Below are positions 17,160 to 26,824 of a DNA stretch of 52,792 nucleotides, one piece after another (the stretch's first letter is position 1; each line of letters begins with the position of its first letter). Source of the stretch: Candidatus Nanopelagicaceae bacterium. GTDB taxonomy: Bacteria > Actinomycetota > Actinomycetes > Nanopelagicales > Nanopelagicaceae. The stretch lies in the NCBI GenBank assembly GCA_018882885.1, contig VERG01000011.1, forward strand, positions 1 through 52,792, given 5' to 3'. The translations under genes were made by a program, and so were the position numbers. The notes under the pieces were generated by a model that was given only the letters and a program-made list of their open reading frames with translations, did no database searches and was not told the DNA's origin.

Positions 17160-17789
17160 TTAACCAGCCTTTTGTACTTCAACTATGCGGGCCAGGGGTA
17201 AGTCATCGATTTTTATCTCATGTAGCTGGGTTTTTGCCGCTATTGAGAGGTCGGATTCCGCCATTTCAGCTGCGGCCGACTCCCCTTTCATCGCTAAAAG
17301 GGAGCCGCCTGGGGCAACTAGATGCCAGGTGGTTTGGATTAGACGGGGCAAGGGTGCGACCGCGCGGGCGGTAACAAAGTTGAAGACACCTTTAACTACC
17401 TCAGATTTGGCGCGGATAATCTCGATATTTCTAATTTTGAGGGCATCAACCACCTCATAAAGAAACTCGACTCTGCGCTGGAGTGGCTCAATCAAAGTGA
17501 CCTGCAGCCTTGGTTTTGCTAAAGCGATCACGATTCCAGGTAGGCCAGCGCCAGATCCAACATCGGCGACGGTGGCGTTTTGATCCGGCAATAAGGTGGT
17601 TAGTGGGATGCAGTTTTCAATATGCCGCTGCCAAACCCGATCCGCCTCACGGGGTCCGATTAGACCTCTTTGAATTGCGGTGGTGGCTAGGAGATCTGCG
17701 TAGGCAAGGGCCTCCCCGCTCTTTTCGGGAAAGTAGCGGGCTGAGCTGGTTTCACGTGAAACGCTCAGGCGGGCATCACCACAACACAA
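17160..17789 (-). CDS. rsmG: 16S rRNA (guanine-N7) methyltransferase RsmG
   Basis: Methylates G527 of 16S rRNA using S-adenosylmethionine. SAM-binding motif VADVGSGAGLPG is present; the family pattern VTARAVAPL follows. Of 209 residues, the first dozen are uncertain: no ATG or GTG lies in frame, and the only upstream candidate is a TTG at 17789 that overlaps the jag end by 25 bases. The N-terminal SRETS is encoded by the second parS site. Loss of RsmG gives low-level streptomycin resistance in other bacteria. Confidence 0.92.
   Translation of the reverse strand: MCCGDARLSVSRETSSARYFPEKSGEALAYADLLATTAIQRGLIGPREADRVWQRHIENCIPLTTLLPDQNATVADVGSGAGLPGIVIALAKPRLQVTLIEPLQRRVEFLYEVVDALKIRNIEIIRAKSEVVKGVFNFVTARAVAPLPRLIQTTWHLVAPGGSLLAMKGESAAAEMAESDLSIAAKTQLHEIKIDDLPLARIVEVQKAG
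17748..17763. promoter_or_regulatory. parS site 2 (inside rsmG 5' end)
   Basis: Contains the perfect 14-bp palindrome GTTTCACGTGAAAC at 17749-17762; only the two outermost bases differ from the consensus. It lies 618 bases from the site in parA. Confidence 0.88.
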
Positions 17790-18241
17790 CGATCTGGATC
17801 TTCGCCCTCAGACTCACTGGTTAGACCGATCTTTTGAATGGTGTCATGGACAATTTTGCGCTCAAAGGCGTTCATTGGGGCAAGTTTGATTGGCTTACCG
17901 CTGGCCTTAACCTCCTCCGCTGTATCTTCAGCGAGTTTGGTTAGGGAGCTCTTTTTATCGGCACGGAATCCATCGATATCTAGCATCAATCTGGAGCGCT
18001 CGCCGGTGGAGGTCTGTACCGCAAGGCGGGTCAACTCCTGGATCGCATCCAAGACCTCTCCATCACGGCCAACCAGGTGGGCAAGCTCGCCACCTTCTAT
18101 AACCAGGGAGGCGCGGTCATTTTCGACCCCAATCTCAATATCTCCATCAAGATCGGCAATATCTAGTAGGCCCTCAAGGTAATCCGCGGCGATATCGCCC
18201 TCTTCCTCAAGCCTGGCTACTGTGCTTTTCTCTTCGCTCAT
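17765..18241 (-). CDS. jag: Jag/KhpB-like KH-R3H RNA-binding protein
   Basis: Single-stranded nucleic acid-binding protein that in Gram-positives works with KhpA in cell elongation and division. The KH region contains GRDGEVLDAIQELTRLA (about 79-95) and the R3H region MNAFERKIVHDTI (about 123-135). At 158 residues it lacks the long Jag-N domain, as in other Actinobacteria. AGGAG precedes the ATG. It lies between yidC and rsmG as in Rv3920c. Confidence 0.92.
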   Translation of the reverse strand: MSEEKSTVARLEEEGDIAADYLEGLLDIADLDGDIEIGVENDRASLVIEGGELAHLVGRDGEVLDAIQELTRLAVQTSTGERSRLMLDIDGFRADKKSSLTKLAEDTAEEVKASGKPIKLAPMNAFERKIVHDTIQKIGLTSESEGEDPDRCVVVMPA

Positions 18242-18283
18242 CTCATCTCCTGTACTTTTTGCCCCGATTTGAGGCTTTTAATA

Positions 18284-19195
18284 CTATTTTCGCTTCTTTT
18301 TCTTCTTTTTTGGTTGTGGGCGCTGACCTTTTGGCTCCTCGGTGGCTACCGAACCTGATTCTTCGGTCGGTGCTTCAGGGGTGGTTCCCTCTTTTTTGGC
18401 CTTTTTGGCTTGGAGCTCCTCCCAGGCTGGTGAGCCAGGGGTTGGGTTCCTCTTGATTACATAAAACTGCTGACCCCAGGTCCAAAGGTTTGTTGTGGAC
18501 CAGTAAATCAAAACTCCGATTGGGAAGTTAACGCCAGAGACGGCAAAAATAACTGGGAATAAATACAACATTATTTTTTGCTGTTGCAACATCATGTTGT
18601 TTGAGGAATCCATCTTTGGCATTCCTTTAACCATCAACTGACGTTGTGTTGTAAATGTAGTTAATGACATTAAAGCAATTAATAAAACAGTAACGATCTT
18701 TACTGTTGTATTAGATGATCCTAAAAATGTTTGTGAAATTGGTGCGCCAAAAAACTCTGCCTTTGCAGCTTGAGCTGCTAGTTCAGTTGTTAGAACGCCG
18801 CGGGCTTGTGGCGGATTTTTTCCAATTCCGTTTAACACTGTGAAGAGTGCAAAGAAGATTGGGGCCTGCGCCAAGATTGGGAAGCAGGATGCCATTGGGT
18901 TGGTTTTGTGTTCTTTGTAAAGCTTCATCAACTCTTCTGATTGCTTTTGGCGATCATCTTTGTAACGTTGTTGAATCTTCTTCATCTCAGGGGATAGCGC
19001 GGTCAGTGCGCGTTGAGATTTGATTTGCTTTACAAAGAGTGGAATTAGAAGGGTTCGTATCAAAATAACTAGACCAACAATAGAGAGTGACCAGGTAACA
19101 CCGCTGGCCTCGCCAAATACTGGTGATAGCGCTTTATGAATCACCACCATAACTCCAGAAACAATCCAATAAAGGGGATCTAAAATAAAACCCAT
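18284..19195 (-). CDS. yidC: Membrane protein insertase YidC
   Basis: Inserts and folds membrane proteins, alone or with Sec. Its 303 residues have five membrane helices, with the first near 10-30 and the second near 38-58. A positively charged loop (KQIKSQRAL) follows the second. The C-terminal tail is rich in Lys and Arg, ending PKKKKKKRK, which suits ribosome contact. It begins one base before the yidD stop region, so the two are adjacent. It has the 60 kDa-type core without the large periplasmic domain of Gram-negatives. Confidence 0.95.
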   Translation of the reverse strand: MGFILDPLYWIVSGVMVVIHKALSPVFGEASGVTWSLSIVGLVILIRTLLIPLFVKQIKSQRALTALSPEMKKIQQRYKDDRQKQSEELMKLYKEHKTNPMASCFPILAQAPIFFALFTVLNGIGKNPPQARGVLTTELAAQAAKAEFFGAPISQTFLGSSNTTVKIVTVLLIALMSLTTFTTQRQLMVKGMPKMDSSNNMMLQQQKIMLYLFPVIFAVSGVNFPIGVLIYWSTTNLWTWGQQFYVIKRNPTPGSPAWEELQAKKAKKEGTTPEAPTEESGSVATEEPKGQRPQPKKKKKKRK

Positions 19196-19486
19196 TTAAT
19201 TCACTCCCTTATTTAATACGTTATTTCCTAGCGAAATACGCCCTATTTTCAAGGTTTCTGGAACATAGTCGACTCCCCCATGGCTAAATGGGTTGCAGCG
19301 GATTACGCGCCAAGCGCCTAGAAAAACTCCGATGATGTTGTATCTCTTGATAGCTTCAAATGTGTAATGAGAACAGGATGGGTAATACTTACAACGCGGT
19401 GCTAAACCTGGTGCGATAAATTTCTGCCAAATTTTGATTAGTAGCAAAAACGGCAGCATTGGTATTTGTAAAACTTTTTTGATCAT
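19196..19486 (-). CDS. yidD: Membrane protein insertion efficiency factor YidD
   Basis: Small membrane-associated helper of YidC, 96 residues. Family hallmarks [31 protein letters not shown] are present, including the three conserved Cys. An N-terminal amphipathic or hydrophobic segment ([17 protein letters not shown]) anchors it. Its start overlaps the rnpA stop by 4 bases. Confidence 0.95.
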   Translation of the reverse strand: MIKKVLQIPMLPFLLLIKIWQKFIAPGLAPRCKYYPSCSHYTFEAIKRYNIIGVFLGAWRVIRCNPFSHGGVDYVPETLKIGRISLGNNVLNKGVN

Positions 19487-19815
19487 CGCTCCGCCTTTTT
19501 GGAAAGCGCGGAGAAGAGTTGTGGAATCTCACCCTGTGCATCAGTTTCTTTTTTAGTCGCGCGAACTACCACCATAGAACTCTTAGGCAGAATATGCATC
19601 GCAGCACGTGATGCGTGACGGAGTTGGCGTTGTACGCGGTGGCGCTGTACTGATCCACCAACAACACGGGATACAACAAAACCGATTTTTGGGGTTGAAA
19701 GATTTGGCTCAACAGCTAAATACCCAACAAGGGTTGGGGTGGTTGATCTAATTGAGGAGCGCGTAACTCTGGCGAATTGATCGCGGGAGGTTAAGCGGTT
19801 GTTGGCTGCTAGCAC
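19483..19815 (-). CDS. rnpA: Ribonuclease P protein component
   Basis: Protein subunit of RNase P, which trims tRNA 5' leaders. The 110 residues include [24 protein letters not shown], where the RNR-type signature appears as the R-H-R-V-Q-R-Q-L-R stretch. GTG start. It lies 17 bases downstream of rpmH, the near-universal arrangement, and overlaps yidD. Confidence 0.95.
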   Translation of the reverse strand: MLAANNRLTSRDQFARVTRSSIRSTTPTLVGYLAVEPNLSTPKIGFVVSRVVGGSVQRHRVQRQLRHASRAAMHILPKSSMVVVRATKKETDAQGEIPQLFSALSKKAER

Positions 19816-19832
19816 GCCGCTGGGTTAAAAAC

Positions 19833-19973
19833 TTATGCGGATGCGGAGATGCGAGCGCGACCCTTAGCGCGGCGAGCAGATAGAACTGCGCGTCCACCAC
19901 GGGTTGCCATACGAGCGCGGAAGCCATGCTTCTTCGCGCGCCGACGATTGTTCGGCTGGAAGGTGCGCTTCAT
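19833..19973 (-). CDS. rpmH: 50S ribosomal protein L34
   Basis: A 46-residue, very basic ribosomal protein beginning [18 protein letters not shown] and ending RISASA. The N-terminal signature is diagnostic. AAAGGAG lies 7 bases upstream of the ATG. First gene of the rpmH-rnpA-yidD-yidC run that points away from dnaA. Confidence 0.97.
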   Translation of the reverse strand: MKRTFQPNNRRRAKKHGFRARMATRGGRAVLSARRAKGRARISASA

Positions 19974-20281
19974 GTTTTGTACTCCTTTAAATCGTGCTTA
20001 AGTAAATCTTTAAGCAGGTCTCAAGAGAATCGAGGTTATTTCCCGATAGGGGGTCTTGAGAGCAGGGGGCAACGGTAGCCTCAAATGGTGGGTTTTGAAA
20101 AATTTGTGGATAACCACTTGCTTTTCTGGGGGCTAGGGCATAACTTTCCGCCTCTATCCACAGGCCCTCTCGATTTTTGAGGGTTTTTGGAGCAAATTGA
20201 AGGCTAAACCTGAAGTTTAGACCACAGCCTGTGGATAACTTTGTGGATTAGTGGATAGTTTTTACAGAAAGAAGGGGTCTG
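19974..20281. other. rpmH-dnaA intergenic region with DnaA boxes
   Basis: A 308-base non-coding region between divergent genes. TGTGGATAA (reverse of TTATCCACA) is perfect at 20105-20113 and 20230-20238. One-mismatch boxes are at 20154-20162 (CTATCCACA) and 20242-20250 (TGTGGATTA). The cluster at 20230-20258 lies just before the dnaA start, which suggests DnaA autoregulation. The rpmH side holds two inverted repeats: TGCTTAA/TTAAGCA (19995-20001, 20010-20016) and CTCAAGA/TCTTGAG (20020-20026, 20054-20060). Confidence 0.75.
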
Positions 20282-21697
20282 GTGTCGTTAACTGAATCAG
20301 GGGTTATCGAAGAGGACCTAAGCGCACTGTGGAGCGGGGTCGTCAACTCCGTCTCACACGACTCCCCACAGAACCGCGCCTTTTTAACCCTCACAAAACC
20401 CCTCGGCCTACTTAAAGGTGAGGGTGGATCCAATCTTTTGCTGGCCGCCCCTAATGTTTTTGCGAAAGATGTTTTGGAAAGTCGTTTAAAAACAGTGCTT
20501 AATGATGCCCTTAGCGCCAAGTTGGGCGAAAAGATAAATATTGCAGTCACTATTGATGAATCTTTAGATGTAGCTCAAGCCGACCCTGAGGTTGTTGAGG
20601 TTGAGTTTGAAGCGCCGCGTGCTGGCACTGGTCGCCAAGAAGCCCCAAGTAAAAGTGTTGAGCCTTCTCAATTAAACCCTAGATATATTTTTGAAACATT
20701 TGTTATTGGTGCATCAAATCGTTTTGCTCATGCCGCAGCTGTTGCTGTGGCTGAGGCACCTGCAAAGGCTTACAACCCATTATTTATTTATGGCGAATCA
20801 GGTTTAGGTAAAACACATTTGTTGCATGCGATCGGCGCATACGCCAAAGAGTTGTATGGCAGTGTTCGAGTTCGTTATGTGTCTTCAGAAGAGTTTACAA
20901 ATGATTTTATTAACTCAATCCGTGATGATAAATCCTCTAATTTCCAACGTAGATACCGTGATCTAGATGTTTTGTTGGTAGATGACATTCAATTTTTAGA
21001 GAACAAAGAGCGCACACAGGAAGAGTTTTTTCATACCTTTAACACTCTATATAACGCCAACAAACAGATTGTTATCTCTAGTGATCGACCACCAAAACAA
21101 TTAACAACACTTGAAGATCGACTACGTTCTCGGTTTGAGTGGGGATTAATTACTGATATTCAGCCACCAGAACTTGAAACTCGCATCGCTATTCTTCGTA
21201 AAAAAGCGGCGCAAGATAAGTTAAATGCTCCTGATGATGTTTTGGAGTACATTGCATCAAAAATTTCAACAAATATCCGTGAGTTAGAGGGTGCGTTAAT
21301 TCGCGTTACCGCTTTTGCATCACTAAACCGCCAACCGGTTGATATGAATCTAGCTGAGATTGTTTTAAAGGATTTAATTACCGATGACGCTGCACCGGAG
21401 ATCACCGCAAATTTAATAATGGCGCAGACTGCGGCTTATTTCAGTTTAACTATTGATGATCTTTGCGGAACATCTAGATCTCGAGTATTGGTAAACGCCC
21501 GACAGATCGCTATGTATCTGTGCCGCGAGTTAACAGAGTTGTCATTGCCAAAGATTGGCCAAACCTTCGGGGGGCGGGATCACACCACTGTGATGCATGC
21601 CGATCGAAAGGTTCGTCAGTTGATGGCTGAGCGCCGGTCGATCTTTAACCAGGTCTCTGAGCTCACCAACCGGATAAAAATGCAGGCCAAGTCTTGA
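20282..21697 (+). CDS. dnaA: Chromosomal replication initiator DnaA
   Basis: Binds DnaA boxes, melts oriC and loads the helicase. Domain I spans about 1-90. A short linker (about 95-130) leads to the AAA+ domain with GESGLGKT (171-178) and DDIQF (234-238). Domain IV ends the protein with the DNA-binding signature near [13 protein letters not shown]. At 471 residues it is shorter than most actinobacterial DnaA because the linker domain II is reduced. GTG start preceded by AGAAGGGG. DnaA boxes lie just upstream. Confidence 0.97.
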   Translation: MSLTESGVIEEDLSALWSGVVNSVSHDSPQNRAFLTLTKPLGLLKGEGGSNLLLAAPNVFAKDVLESRLKTVLNDALSAKLGEKINIAVTIDESLDVAQADPEVVEVEFEAPRAGTGRQEAPSKSVEPSQLNPRYIFETFVIGASNRFAHAAAVAVAEAPAKAYNPLFIYGESGLGKTHLLHAIGAYAKELYGSVRVRYVSSEEFTNDFINSIRDDKSSNFQRRYRDLDVLLVDDIQFLENKERTQEEFFHTFNTLYNANKQIVISSDRPPKQLTTLEDRLRSRFEWGLITDIQPPELETRIAILRKKAAQDKLNAPDDVLEYIASKISTNIRELEGALIRVTAFASLNRQPVDMNLAEIVLKDLITDDAAPEITANLIMAQTAAYFSLTIDDLCGTSRSRVLVNARQIAMYLCRELTELSLPKIGQTFGGRDHTTVMHADRKVRQLMAERRSIFNQVSELTNRIKMQAKS

Positions 21698-21807
21698 GTA
21701 GCCCGTGTGGGTGCTTGGGGATAACCTGTGGATATCTGTGGATAAGTTGTTGGTAACTGGGAGGGGTTGTTGGGGTTAAAACTTAGCCTTTTCAAAGCCC
21801 ACAACCA

Positions 21808-21839
21808 ACACACAGAGATACACACAGGTATACACACAA
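21808..21839 (+). repeat. Three 12-bp-phased repeats ACACACAR in oriC
   Basis: ACACACAG (21808), ACACACAG (21820) and ACACACAA (21832) start exactly 12 bases apart, with 4-base spacers ending in AT for the first two. The spacer plus repeat gives GTATACACA at 21828, two mismatches from a DnaA box. They may be weak DnaA sites or bind another factor. Confidence 0.7.
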
Positions 21840-22001
21840 AAAAGGGTGGTTGAAGTGGATAAAAAAGCAGCTTTGAACTGCGGTTTTCTTACTTACCCAC
21901 AAATTTTTTGTTTGGTTACTACGAATACCTTTAGAGATATAAAACAAGTTGTGCGCGAACCCCGGGTTTTTAATTATCTTTTTAACTTAGAGATGAAGAG
22001 T

Positions 22002-22007
22002 TAGGCT
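22002..22007 (+). promoter_or_regulatory. -10 hexamer TAGGCT for leaderless dnaN mRNA
   Basis: Ends 7 bases before the dnaN ATG; only TATAAAT lies between, with no Shine-Dalgarno. A purine-rich stretch (AGATGAAGAG) is too far upstream to serve the start. Confidence 0.5.
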
Positions 22008-22014
22008 TATAAAT

Positions 22015-23142
22015 ATGAAGTTCACAGTAGATAGCTCGACCTTAACCGACAGTGTTAATTGGGTTTCTAGATCTTTATCAACCCGCCCAATTATGACCGC
22101 TCTACTTGGAATTGTTATTGATGCTAACTCTGATGTCACATTAAGCGCCTCTGATTTAGAAACCTCAGCAAAATCATCTTTTAACGCAGAGGTTAAAGAA
22201 AAAGGCAGAGTGTTAGTACCGGGAAGATTGCTCGCCGAAATATCCCGTGCGCTACCGAACAAACCAGTATCTTTTAATTTAGATGGAACCAGAGTTTTAG
22301 TAACAGCAGGTTCAGCAAAATTCACATTACCAACCCTTCCAATCAATGAGTATCCAAACCTTCCAACCCTGCCAGAAACTTCAGGCGCTATCGCCAGTGA
22401 TTTGTTTGCTGCTGCGGTAAATCAAGTAGCTGTTGCGGCTGGACGTGATGACTCACTTCCCACACTTACCGGAATTCATGTTGATATCAGCCGCGACACA
22501 ATCACACTTGCCGCTACTGATCGCTATCGATTGGCGGTTAGAGAGATTAATTGGAACCCAAACAACCCAGATCTTGCAACCACAGCGTTATTACGGGCCC
22601 GCACTTTGGCTGATGCCGCAAAAACAATCGCCTCTACCAAAAACATCTCTTTTGCGATCGCACCAGTGACCGCCAATGAAAGATTGGTGGGCTTCTCAAC
22701 CGAGTCAAAATCAATGACTTCTAGACAGTTAGATGGCACCTTCCCTCCATACCGCCACCTGCTACCAAACGAAAGTATCGCCACCGCGGTGATTGAGGTA
22801 TCAGCATTACTTGATTCAGTGCGCCGCGTTGCTTTAGTAACTGATAAAACCGTGCCGCTACGCCTTAAGTTTTCCAACAACACCTTGCACCTCGAAGCCG
22901 GTGCTGGAGATGAAGCACAAGCAACCGAGGAAATCCAAATCTCATACACCGGCGAGCCGATTGATATCGCCTTCAACCCAACATTTTTAGCTGATGGTTT
23001 AAATGCGTTAGGCACTACCTATGTAAATATTGCTTTTACTGGATCCAACAAACCAGCGGTGTTGTCTGGCAAGAACAAGATTGATGGCGAGATTGATAGC
23101 TCATACCGCTATCTATTAATGCCAATGCGCTACGCCTCATAA
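22015..23142 (+). CDS. dnaN: DNA polymerase III beta sliding clamp
   Basis: Ring-shaped processivity clamp. Its 375 residues form three repeated clamp domains of about 120 residues each. It ends YRYLLMPMRYAS, the usual clamp C-terminus (MPMR). It starts after oriC, and recF follows on the next base. The gene order dnaA-dnaN-recF is universal in Actinobacteria. Confidence 0.97.
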   Translation: MKFTVDSSTLTDSVNWVSRSLSTRPIMTALLGIVIDANSDVTLSASDLETSAKSSFNAEVKEKGRVLVPGRLLAEISRALPNKPVSFNLDGTRVLVTAGSAKFTLPTLPINEYPNLPTLPETSGAIASDLFAAAVNQVAVAAGRDDSLPTLTGIHVDISRDTITLAATDRYRLAVREINWNPNNPDLATTALLRARTLADAAKTIASTKNISFAIAPVTANERLVGFSTESKSMTSRQLDGTFPPYRHLLPNESIATAVIEVSALLDSVRRVALVTDKTVPLRLKFSNNTLHLEAGAGDEAQATEEIQISYTGEPIDIAFNPTFLADGLNALGTTYVNIAFTGSNKPAVLSGKNKIDGEIDSSYRYLLMPMRYAS

Positions 23143-24231
23143 ATGTTTGTTTCACATTTATCCCTGGCAGATTTTCGCTCCTACTCCTCACTCGAGCTTT
23201 CTTTAAAACCTGGGCAAAATATTTTTATTGGGGAAAATGGTGAAGGTAAAACCAACATCATTGAAGCTTTAATGTATTTAGCTTTACTTTCCTCGCACCG
23301 CATCTCCGCTGATCAACCATTAGTAAAACTTGGTAGCGAGCGGGCTTATGTACGGGCCAAAGTAGAGTCCGAAGAAAGAACCACATTAGTGGAGTTAGAA
23401 ATCAACGCCGCAAAAGCCAATCGCGCCAAAGTTAATCAAAACCCAGTACGGAGCCAGAAAGAGCTACTTGGAATTGTTAAATGCATTTGCTTCTCCCCAG
23501 AGGACTTAGATTTAGTACGGGGCGATCCAAGTGAACGTCGCTCTTTTTTAGATCAACTTTTAATTCAACGCAGCCCAAGGCTGGCGGGTGTTATCGCTGA
23601 TTATGAAAGAGCGTTAAAACAGCGAAACTCCCTATTAAAAAGCCGCGCCCCACAATCAAGTTTGGAGCCCTGGAATGAGCATCTAGCCAATTTTGGTGGC
23701 GAATTAATTGCTGGGCGCCTATCTTTGATCTCAGATCTCGAACCAGTTTTCCAAAACTCATACAAAAACCTCTCTGAGAAAAAAAGCGCACGGTTAGGTT
23801 ATAAATCCAGCATTACAGAACCAACGACTAATAAAGAGACAAACAAAACTAGAATTTTAGAAAGTATAAATGAGATATCAAACCAAGAAAGAGAACGCGG
23901 AATTTCTTTAGTTGGTCCACACCGCGACGATCTACTTTTGTTTCTCGGAGATCACCCAGTAAAGGGTTACGCCAGCCATGGTGAATCATGGTCAATAGCT
24001 TTAGCGCTACGCCTAGCTAGTTACCAACTATTTATTAACGGTGGCGAAAAACCCATTTTAATATTAGATGATGTTTTCTCTGAGCTAGATGAGGGGCGCC
24101 GAGAAAAACTATTAGCAATCTCAAACTCCGCCGAGCAAACCTTTATTACAGTAGCGGTCGCAAATGATCTACCAAAGGAAATAACCGGAAATAAATTTAA
24201 GGTCACCAGCGGAAAAGTGGCCGTGTTATGA
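23143..24231 (+). CDS. recF: DNA replication and repair protein RecF
   Basis: SMC-like ATPase that helps load RecA at gaps. Walker A is GENGEGKTNI (about 31-40); the Walker B region has ILDDVFSELDEGRR near residue 306-320. 362 residues is standard. Its ATG directly follows the dnaN stop, and its end overlaps the DUF721 start by 4 bases (ATGA). Confidence 0.96.
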   Translation: MFVSHLSLADFRSYSSLELSLKPGQNIFIGENGEGKTNIIEALMYLALLSSHRISADQPLVKLGSERAYVRAKVESEERTTLVELEINAAKANRAKVNQNPVRSQKELLGIVKCICFSPEDLDLVRGDPSERRSFLDQLLIQRSPRLAGVIADYERALKQRNSLLKSRAPQSSLEPWNEHLANFGGELIAGRLSLISDLEPVFQNSYKNLSEKKSARLGYKSSITEPTTNKETNKTRILESINEISNQERERGISLVGPHRDDLLLFLGDHPVKGYASHGESWSIALALRLASYQLFINGGEKPILILDDVFSELDEGRREKLLAISNSAEQTFITVAVANDLPKEITGNKFKVTSGKVAVL

Positions 24232-24677
24232 AAAGAGATATAGCCCGCGAACTATTCCGTTCTTACCGAACCGGTATGCGAAAAAAGAAAGAAATAGAAC
24301 AACAAGAACGCTCCGAGTTGGGCGAGCCGCAAAAAATAAATAATATTCTTAATGAGTTAATTGAAAGCAGGGATTGGTATAAAGGGATTGCGGAAGGAAA
24401 CCTGTTTACCGATTGGCGGGAAATTGTTGGTGAAGAGATCGCTGATCACTCATCTCCGATTACTTTGTATGAAGGTAAGTTAACAATCCAAACCTCATCA
24501 ACAGCTTGGAGTACACAACTGCGTTTAATGAATGATGAGCTGTTACGGAAAATTAGGCAGAGCGCTCCAGGTGCGGTAGTAGATAGCCTTTACATAATCG
24601 GACCGCACGCCCCGTCTTGGAAACGAGGGCTGCGCACAATCCGCGGCGCTAAAGGGCCGAGAGACACCTTTGGGTAA
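24228..24677 (+). CDS. DUF721 (DciA-like) protein
   Basis: DUF721 proteins include DciA, the ancestral loader of the replicative helicase DnaB in bacteria lacking DnaC/DnaI. The 149 residues have a basic N-terminal tail and a C-terminal KH-like domain with DWREIVGEEIADHSSP and LTIQTSSTAWSTQLRL. The position equals Rv0004 of M. tuberculosis. A helicase-loading role is family knowledge applied here. Confidence 0.88.
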   Translation: MKRDIARELFRSYRTGMRKKKEIEQQERSELGEPQKINNILNELIESRDWYKGIAEGNLFTDWREIVGEEIADHSSPITLYEGKLTIQTSSTAWSTQLRLMNDELLRKIRQSAPGAVVDSLYIIGPHAPSWKRGLRTIRGAKGPRDTFG

Positions 24678-24854
24678 ACACTTCTAATAGTGACCCTCAC
24701 CCCCCGCGTAAAAACTCCCCTAATCCACCACTACCGCCCTTTTTGGGCTATCCACTTCCTGATTTACCACTAGGATTCGGGGGTACCCAGCCCTAAAAAG
24801 AGGCGAGGTTGGTCTCTGGCGGGTTTAACCAAACAGTGTAGTTAGGGGTTTTAG

Positions 24855-26822
<1,968 letters not shown>

Positions 26823-26824
26823 AG

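Larger units (their letters stand above)
21698..22014 (+). other. Probable oriC (dnaA-dnaN intergenic region)
   Basis: A 317-base gap with clustered DnaA boxes. Boxes on one strand: TGGGGATAA (21716-21724), TGTGGATAT (21727-21735), TGTGGATAA perfect (21737-21745), and AGTGGATAA (21854-21862). One on the other strand: TTACCCACA (21893-21901). Three 12-bp-spaced ACACACAR repeats lie at 21808-21839. An A+T-rich stretch, about 21900-21990, could be the unwinding element. In Actinobacteria oriC lies in this gap. Confidence 0.85.

Noticed and set aside
24678-24854. Small gene in the DUF721-gyrB gap
   Set aside because: No open stretch with a start, ribosome-binding site or recognisable sequence was found.
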